Positions 56,999 through 62,614 of a DNA stretch of 62,614 nucleotides are shown here, in pieces; position 1 is the stretch's first letter, and each line of letters starts with the position of its first letter. The stretch is from Lactobacillus pasteurii DSM 23907 = CRBIP 24.76 (GTDB lineage: Bacteria; Bacillota; Bacilli; Lactobacillales; Lactobacillaceae): positions 1 through 62,614 of the forward strand of contig NZ_CAKD01000005.1 of NCBI RefSeq assembly GCF_000297025.1, in the 5' to 3' direction. The notes beneath the pieces are model-generated. The model worked only from the letters and a program-made list of their open reading frames with translations. It was not told where the DNA came from and ran no database searches. The position numbers and the translations under genes are program-made.

Positions 56999-57202
56999 TT
57001 TTTCTCCTCTTATCACTAATATTTAGACCATTGGTGATACTAAGACGAAGGCGACTTGTTTTTTCTTTTTAAAAATCTATCTAGTAAATACATACTTTGT
57101 CCTTTTTTACTCCGAAGGTTATTTTATAGAAAATAAAACTACAATACCAGAGTTTTTACAATGTATAATTTACTTATCAAGGATATGAAGGGAAAAATAC
57201 CG

Positions 57203-59293
57203 ATGCATTATTTAAAGATTGCAGCAAGAAAAGAGCTATTGCCATTTTTACCTAAAAATTGGCCGGCAATAGAATTAGAGGAAAAGCTTAATGGTGCGGA
57301 CCTAGCGGCAGTTGTCATCAAAGAAGGTGACAACCGAGCACGAGCTATGCACAACTTGTGGACGACAGAGTTGAGGCTGGATGTGCCTTTAATTGTTTAC
57401 GATGAAAAAAAGAACATGACTGAGCTGATTGATCGATTAGCCAGCAAATATGAACTAAAAGTTGTCCCAGAATTTCTACGTGATTTGACTGCTTTTGCGG
57501 ACCAGGATGATTTAATTTTGAGTACGCCTGGTCACCACAACGGCCATTTCTATGATCGCCATCCAGCTGGAGCGGTGATGAAACAATTTTTTGGCGAAAA
57601 TCTCTTCAGAGCTGATGTTTCTGATAGTGTAGCAGAGCTTGGCGACATGATGACCCATGAAGGTGGCCCGCTTGAAGCTGAAAAAGAAGCCGCTAAAGCT
57701 TATCATGCCGATAAAGTTTACTTCTGCACCAACGGTACCACTAGCGCCAATACAATCTGTAGTGCAGCTGCTTTGACTGAAGGAGATTTAGTTTTATTTG
57801 ATCGCAACAACCATAAAAGTCTTTACAATAGTGCCTTAGTGATGACAGGTGCACGGCCAGTTTATTTGCCAACTGATCGAAATGCCGATGGACAAATTGG
57901 ACCAGTAGTAGCTGCTAGCTTAGATGAAGACAAGATCAGGGCGGAAATTGCTAAGGTTGCGCCTGAAAAAGCTGATGTAGAGAGACCATTTAGATTAGCT
58001 GTTTTGCAGCTAGAAACTTACGATGGTATTTTTTACAATGCAAAATATTTGATTCAAAAGTTAGGAAAATTGTGCGACTATATTTTATTCGATTGTGCTT
58101 GGGGTGGGTATGAACAATTCGTTGATGTCTTGCGCGATTCGTCGCCAATGCAATTAAACTATGGACCAGATGATCCAGGAATCTTAGTCACCCAGTCAAT
58201 TCATAAGCAGCAAGCTGGTATTGCTCAAGCTTCGCAAATTCTCAAAAAAGACGGCCATCTTAAGGGGCAAAAGAGATATATCGATCATAAACATTTCAAC
58301 CATGCATACCTTAAATACGTGACCACTAGTTATTCTTATCCAGTTTATTCATCCCTGGTGGTGAATGCCAGAATGGCCAATTCTGCTGCTTGCCAGACTT
58401 GGTGGAGGGATGCGATCAAGCTCTCAATTGAGTTTAGAAAGAAGCTTTTGAAGAATAGTAAATTGTTCAAGCCGCTCGTTAAGCCTGTTGTTAATGGTCA
58501 AAAGTGGGAGAATATCCCAACAGATCTTTTAGCTGATGATCCAAAGGCCTGGGAGATTAAGCTTGAAGACAATTGGCATGGCTTTAAGCAGCTTGATGAT
58601 GGTGAAGTAATGCTTAGTCCGCTCAAGTTGACGATTTTAAATCCTGGAGTTGATCTGGCAAATGATGAGTTTACTGATGAAGGTATTCCAGGCGTCGTGC
58701 TAGAAACCTACCTTCATGAGCAGCGCATTATTCCTGAAAAATCAGATATTTATTCGACTTTGTACCTAATCACACCTGGTGAAAGTCAAGTAGATATGGA
58801 GACGCTATATCTTGCTTTGATGGACTTTGAAAGAGCATATTTGAATAAGACTTCTTTGCAAGAGGTTATGCCTAAGCTTTTCCAAGCATATCCTGAAAGA
58901 TATCAAGGTTACACTCTGTATCAACTATGTCAAGAAATTCATGAGTATTACCGGACAAATAGAATTTTTGACCTTGAAAAGAAGCTTTTTGTAAAAAATG
59001 ATTTTCAAAATTATTCAATCAAACCAAGTTTGGCTGATCAAGAATTCAATAAAAATAATAGCAAGTTAGTTGGACTGGATAATTTAGTTGGTGAAATCGC
59101 CTTAGAAGGAGCTTTGCCGTACCCACCAGGTGTGTTCATCGTAGCTCCTGGCGAAGTGTGGCATCAAGACGATGTTGATTACTTCAAGTTATTGATTGGC
59201 GCTTCTAAGAAGTTCCCTGGATTTGAGCCGGAAATTCAAGGCGTGTATGAGCAAGCTGGCAAGATTGTTGGCGAAGTTTTGAATAGGAAATAA
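57203..59293 (+). CDS. Ornithine decarboxylase (Orn/Lys/Arg decarboxylase, PLP fold type I)
   Basis: This 696-residue protein has a short N-terminal wing domain, then the PLP domain: LSTPGHHNGHFYDRHPAG, VYFCTNGTTSANT, FDRNNHKSLYNSAL, FDCAWGGYEQF and the Schiff-base Lys in QSIHKQQAG (about K335). The C-terminal domain contains GEIALEGALPYPPGVFIVAPGE. Motifs match the inducible ornithine decarboxylase of Lactobacillus 30a closely. ATG 57203 is preferred because AAGGGA precedes it; an upstream ATG (57161) has no site. It would convert ornithine to putrescine, consuming a proton. Confidence 0.9.
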   Translation: MHYLKIAARKELLPFLPKNWPAIELEEKLNGADLAAVVIKEGDNRARAMHNLWTTELRLDVPLIVYDEKKNMTELIDRLASKYELKVVPEFLRDLTAFADQDDLILSTPGHHNGHFYDRHPAGAVMKQFFGENLFRADVSDSVAELGDMMTHEGGPLEAEKEAAKAYHADKVYFCTNGTTSANTICSAAALTEGDLVLFDRNNHKSLYNSALVMTGARPVYLPTDRNADGQIGPVVAASLDEDKIRAEIAKVAPEKADVERPFRLAVLQLETYDGIFYNAKYLIQKLGKLCDYILFDCAWGGYEQFVDVLRDSSPMQLNYGPDDPGILVTQSIHKQQAGIAQASQILKKDGHLKGQKRYIDHKHFNHAYLKYVTTSYSYPVYSSLVVNARMANSAACQTWWRDAIKLSIEFRKKLLKNSKLFKPLVKPVVNGQKWENIPTDLLADDPKAWEIKLEDNWHGFKQLDDGEVMLSPLKLTILNPGVDLANDEFTDEGIPGVVLETYLHEQRIIPEKSDIYSTLYLITPGESQVDMETLYLALMDFERAYLNKTSLQEVMPKLFQAYPERYQGYTLYQLCQEIHEYYRTNRIFDLEKKLFVKNDFQNYSIKPSLADQEFNKNNSKLVGLDNLVGEIALEGALPYPPGVFIVAPGEVWHQDDVDYFKLLIGASKKFPGFEPEIQGVYEQAGKIVGEVLNRK

Positions 59294-59294
59294 G

Positions 59295-59345
59295 AAAACA
59301 GCTCTCAAAAACGGAAGCGATCATCCGTTCAAGGGAGCTGTTTTT
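59295..59345. terminator. Bidirectional terminator
   Basis: AAAACAGCTC pairs with GAGCTGTTTT and an inner ACGGA with TCCGT, with T runs on both strands; it serves the convergent decarboxylase and ATPase genes. Confidence 0.85.
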
Positions 59346-59346
59346 G

Positions 59347-60777
59347 CTATAGTTGATTATTCAAAAAATTTTTATATTCAACAACTGTAACTTGGTGTTG
59401 TTTGGCATAGGTTAAGAACTCAGAATTTGCTTCCTTGACGAAGAAATAAAGATAAGACTTGTGAATCTTAGGTACAAGTAAAGCTCGCTCTTGAAGTAGG
59501 TCAATCATACTTGAATCTAGATTACTTGCATTGCGCCACTTACATTCACCAATAATTCCTTCGGTATTGTCATAATTTGGTGCAACAATATCAATTTCTT
59601 CTTGTCTTTTTTTTATTGGATTAGGTCCCCACCAATTTGAAACATCTCTTGGTTCAATCGGTAAATCTTTAGCTTGCCATAGCCATTCTTTACAAATTTG
59701 TTCAAAACTAGGCCCCAGAAAGTTTGCTAGTTGATTAGAGATGCGCTTTTCTAAACCAGCAATTCTTCCAGAGTTGATAGCACTTTGCTGGGTAGCAATA
59801 AAAAGAAACCAAAATCTGAATAAACCATCATTAATTTGATAAATTTTTTGTTTATTGCTTGTTGAATAAATCGGCATTTTGCTCTTAAGGATACCTATTT
59901 CTATTAATTCATTTAGATATCTTACGAGGCTGCTGTTGTTATTTAAATGAGTAGCTGTAAAAATATCATTAAATCTACTTTTTCCATGAGCAATTGCAGT
60001 TAAAATCGCAAAGTAAATTTCAGGTTTGTTAAATTCTTGTTCCAATAAAGCATTAGGTTCATTAAAAAGAATAGAATCTGGATAAAGAAATAATTCTTTG
60101 ATGTTTTCTGCCAGGGTTAAATTTTGATCGATACCAGTTAGATACTGTGGAATCCCGCCAGTTATGCTGTAGTATGCCAGCAAATCATCTTCATTAACTT
60201 GAGCTAGTAACTTCTTAGTGTCAAAGATTGTAAAAGGATTAATCTTAAATTGAGCGGTTCTTCTGCCATATAAGGGGCTTTTGATTCCTAATACTTGTTT
60301 TTCCATAAAAGACATCGATGATCCACATAGAATGAGCATGATATTACTATTTTGTTTATATATGTGATCAATGACAAATTGCAATTCAGAGCTAATTGCA
60401 GGATTAGACTGTGCAAAATATGGATATTCATCAAGTACTAGGATTAATTTTTGATCTAGTTGATTGGCGATATTTTGAACATATGTGAAGGCATCGCGAT
60501 AGTTTGAAAAATTTTCAGGACTAGGTGTTAATTCAGGGTGATCTTTAGTAAAAGAGGCAATATCATTGGCGAATAAGTTCAAATTCTGCTGTGGAATAGT
60601 TTGGATTCCTTGCGAATAAATAACCGGCTTATCTTTGATAAATTCTCTAATCAGTGAAGTTTTTCCAACGCGTCTTCGACCATAAATAATGGCCATTTGA
60701 AAAGATGATGATTGATAAAGTCGATTAAGTCTAGATAATTCATAACTTCTAGCAACGAAAGGATAATTTTGAATCAT
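59347..60777 (-). CDS. AAA ATPase of the ATPase_2/DUF234 family
   Basis: This 476-residue protein has Walker A YGRRRVGKTS (32-41), Walker B KLILVLDEYPYF (about 109-120) and sensor LILCGSS. A winged-helix-like middle (about 260-310) and a C-terminal nuclease-like DUF234 region follow, with EEIDIVAPNYDNTEGIIGECKWR (a D-ExK pattern of PD-(D/E)XK nucleases). Such proteins are common in bacteria and archaea, and their function is mostly unknown. It is a solitary gene, preceded by an unusual AT-rich inverted repeat. Confidence 0.83.
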   Translation of the reverse strand: MIQNYPFVARSYELSRLNRLYQSSSFQMAIIYGRRRVGKTSLIREFIKDKPVIYSQGIQTIPQQNLNLFANDIASFTKDHPELTPSPENFSNYRDAFTYVQNIANQLDQKLILVLDEYPYFAQSNPAISSELQFVIDHIYKQNSNIMLILCGSSMSFMEKQVLGIKSPLYGRRTAQFKINPFTIFDTKKLLAQVNEDDLLAYYSITGGIPQYLTGIDQNLTLAENIKELFLYPDSILFNEPNALLEQEFNKPEIYFAILTAIAHGKSRFNDIFTATHLNNNSSLVRYLNELIEIGILKSKMPIYSTSNKQKIYQINDGLFRFWFLFIATQQSAINSGRIAGLEKRISNQLANFLGPSFEQICKEWLWQAKDLPIEPRDVSNWWGPNPIKKRQEEIDIVAPNYDNTEGIIGECKWRNASNLDSSMIDLLQERALLVPKIHKSYLYFFVKEANSEFLTYAKQHQVTVVEYKNFLNNQL

Positions 60778-60802
60778 ACTTTATACCTCACTTATCTTAA
60801 TT

Positions 60803-60854
60803 TTACTATTATTAATTATACTATAAAAAATTGTACTATTAAAAATAATAGTAA
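60803..60854. repeat. AT-rich inverted repeat in the ATPase gene promoter region
   Basis: TTACTATTATT (60803-60813) and AATAATAGTAA (60844-60854) are perfect inverted copies; ACTATTA also recurs directly at 60805 and 60835. It lies 26 nt upstream of the ATPase start and could be an operator. The rest of 60778-60927 shows nothing else. Confidence 0.55.
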
Positions 60855-60927
60855 CTTAAAAATGAGTGTTAGCGCAAATAAAGGGAATGCAGAACGGTTA
60901 GTTGAAAATATCATTTGTAGCGAAAAA

Positions 60928-61164
60928 TTATTTTAACTCATGAGCAATCTCGGTAATTAATGAATTGGAATCTTTCAAATATGAAATTCCGATGCTTAAT
61001 TGAAGATGGCTAGTAGGAATATGAATGAGCTTTACTTTTTTGCTCTTTTGTTTGGCAATTCTTGTAGCTATGCTTTTCATAGCAATAGTATAACCCAGTC
61101 CTTCAATGGCTAGTTGAGTAGCAGCAATTGAATCTGCGACTTTTACGACTATACTATGGTTCAT
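60928..61164 (-). pseudogene. LysR regulator C-terminal remnant
   Basis: 78 codons read SIVVKVADSIAATQLAIEGLGYTIAMKS...VKLIHIPTSHLQLSIGISYLKDSNSL, the end of a LysR effector domain. The whole DNA-binding domain and most of the effector domain are missing; sequence similarity may start a few codons upstream (near 61180) before a stop. The break coincides with that of the divergent flavoprotein gene. Confidence 0.8.
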
Positions 61165-62520
61165 AATGGCTGGTTTGATGCAGCTTTATGGAAGATTTTG
61201 CGTCAGAAGATTTTAGATCGCAAGGATAAGATCGATGTTTGGTACAATGCTCGAGGTTTGCATTTAATTCAGGATCCTATTAGCAAAACTATCAAAGGTG
61301 CGCAAATTTTAAAGACTGGCCAAAAAATCAATGTTTTTGCTAAAAAGGGTGTAATTTTGACAACGGGTGGTTTTGAAAATAATAAAGAAATGGTTCAAAA
61401 CTACTTAGGCGCATCAAAATTATCTCCATTGGGTAGTATTTATAATAAGGGTGATGGAATTAAGATAGCTCAAGAAGTTGGTGCCAAGTTATGGCATATG
61501 CATAACTATGAGTCATTGGGCCTACTTCATGGTTTGTCTTTCGATACTCCAGAAGGAGAACGCTCGGAACTAATTCTGTCATTCCCAGGATTGAACAACG
61601 GTAGTGTATTCATGATTGCAGATGACGGCAAGCGCTACTTCAATGAAACAGAATCTAACCGTCATGGTCACATCTTTAGTCATAGTATGTGGAGAATTCC
61701 ACGGACAAATGAAAAGCCATATATCATTTTTGATCAAAAGCAATACGAGTATATTCAAGATAATCCGATTCCATATGATCAATTCAATGAAAAATTAGTC
61801 AAGGCAGATACAATTTCTGAATTAGCTGAAAAGATTGGCGTTAGTGCAACTGGACTTGAAGAACAGGTGGCTTTGTTCAACCAAGAAGCAAATGATGGTA
61901 GGGATGTACAATTTGGCCGTGATTCTAAGACCATGAAGGCCTTTAGCGAGGGTCCATACTATGCTATCAAGATGATGTACAATGTTCTGAATACTCAAGG
62001 TGGACCACAACGAAACGTTAAGGCAGAAATTTTGAATGTAAATGATGAGCCAATTCCACATTTGTATGGAGCTGGTGAATTAGGTGGTATCTGCGCTAAC
62101 CAATACCAAGGTGGTGGAAACTTGGCTGAGTGCTTAATTTGGGGTAAGATTGCCGGAGAACAAGCAGCAGCTAACGAATCCTTGGATGAAACAGCATCTG
62201 ATAAGTACAATGGAATCAACGAACTAGTTGATGGAAATAAAGTTGATGATATTGAACTTGGAAAAGATCAATATCTTGGCTCTTCTGAAGCTGGTATTGG
62301 TGGAAAATTAGTGGTTAGAGTCACATATTCTGACAATGCGATCAAGAAGGTAGAAGTAGTTCAAGATCACGAAAGTGAAGACGTTGGTAAGAGAGCCCTT
62401 GAGTTGATTCCACAAAGAATTGTTGAGAAAAACTCGGTTGATGTTGATGCAATATCAGGTGCATCGGCAACAAGTCGAGCAATTAAAGAAGCAGTCAAGG
62501 ATGCCATTGAAAATAGATAA
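61156..62520 (+). pseudogene. Fumarate-reductase-like flavoprotein lacking its FAD N-terminus, with FMN-binding domain
   Basis: The open frame gives 454 codons, starting in the middle of an FAD_binding_2 protein (WKILRQKILDRKDKIDVWYNARGLHLIQDP) and missing the N-terminal Rossmann motif of about 130-170 residues. The remaining parts are GVILTTGGFENNKEMVQNYLG, the C-terminal FAD segment GAGELGGICANQYQGGGNLAECLIWGKIAG, and an FMN_bind domain (about 380-454) ending in DAISGASATSRAIKEAV, whose Ser/Thr is the usual flavin attachment site. Without the FAD fold it should be inactive. The ATG at 61156 has no ribosome binding site and is probably an artefact of the junction. Confidence 0.82.
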
Positions 62521-62533
62521 ATAATAGTTTCTG

Positions 62534-62570
62534 ATAAGCATTGAGTGATAAAATCAGTGCTTATTTTTTT
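62534..62570 (+). terminator. Terminator after the truncated flavoprotein gene
   Basis: ATAAGCATTGA pairs with TCAGTGCTTAT (one G-U) and is followed by T7. Confidence 0.8.
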
Positions 62571-62614
62571 GCCTAAAATCTTAAGAAATGGTAAAGACGC
62601 AAATCTTAAAAATT

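Noticed and set aside
61156..62520. Annotating the flavoprotein as a complete gene from ATG 61156
   Set aside because: The FAD-binding Rossmann N-terminus is absent, there is no ribosome binding site, and the start overlaps a truncated LysR gene.

Overview
The window looks like a chromosomal stretch of a low-GC, AT-rich Lactobacillus (sensu stricto, acidophilus/johnsonii-type). The evidence is a YSIRK signal peptide combined with C-terminal SLAP (S-layer-associated) repeats on a secreted lyase, many PTS systems, CcpA (cre) boxes, a T-box leader, an IS3 remnant with ends like those of lactobacillus elements, and an ornithine decarboxylase similar to the Lactobacillus 30a enzyme. The species cannot be fixed from this sequence. 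No rRNA, tRNA, CRISPR array or replication origin was seen.

Layout. (1) 0.1-4.5 kb: beta-glucoside operon licT-bglP-bglA, with a nonsense codon in licT and a 1-nt frameshift in bglP. (2) 4.5-10 kb: IS3 remnant, then divergent LysR / anion permease / FAD flavoprotein genes, then a decayed IS4-type element. (3) 10.7-25.6 kb: a glycosaminoglycan (hyaluronan/chondroitin-type) utilisation locus. A minus-strand operon (unsaturated glucuronyl hydrolase, PTS EIIB-C-D, heparinase II/III-like protein, discoidin-like protein) is divergent from a plus-strand IclR regulator and the chain KduI-KduD-KDG kinase-KDPG aldolase-EIIA, followed by a secreted PL8 lyase. An identical 15-bp palindrome lies upstream of both arms. 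(4) 25.7-30.5 kb: RpiR regulator, a frameshifted tagatose-6-P/1-phosphofructokinase-type kinase gene and a broken fructose-type PTS gene, then intact lacD. (5) 30.6-43 kb: gntR-agaS-nagA, galK-galT, a mannose-family PTS (B-C-D-A) and a 675-residue glycoside-hydrolase-like protein, resembling the gnb (galacto-N-biose/GalNAc) operon of L. casei but without its GH35 enzyme. Three copies of an AACTGGT-N4-ACCACTT-like operator lie upstream of lacD, gntR and the PTS. (6) 43.4-50 kb: Pot-type ABC transporter plus adenine deaminase, and a ROK kinase. (7) 50-62.6 kb: esterase, broken MFS gene, T-box-controlled brnQ, MFS transporter, amino-acid antiporter and ornithine decarboxylase (divergent), an AAA ATPase, and a deletion scar that truncates both a LysR gene and a flavoprotein gene.

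How it fits together. The PL8 lyase would cut glycosaminoglycan outside the cell. A PTS would import the unsaturated disaccharide, the hydrolase would release the uronate for the Kdu/Kdg chain to pyruvate and triose phosphate, and the amino-sugar half could enter NagA-AgaS-(tagatose-6-P kinase)-LacD. Host mucin or matrix sugars are therefore the theme of 10-43 kb. A second theme is gene decay: at least six carbohydrate, transport or redox genes carry stop codons, 1-nt indels or deletions. Several indels are in homopolymers and need a read-level check.
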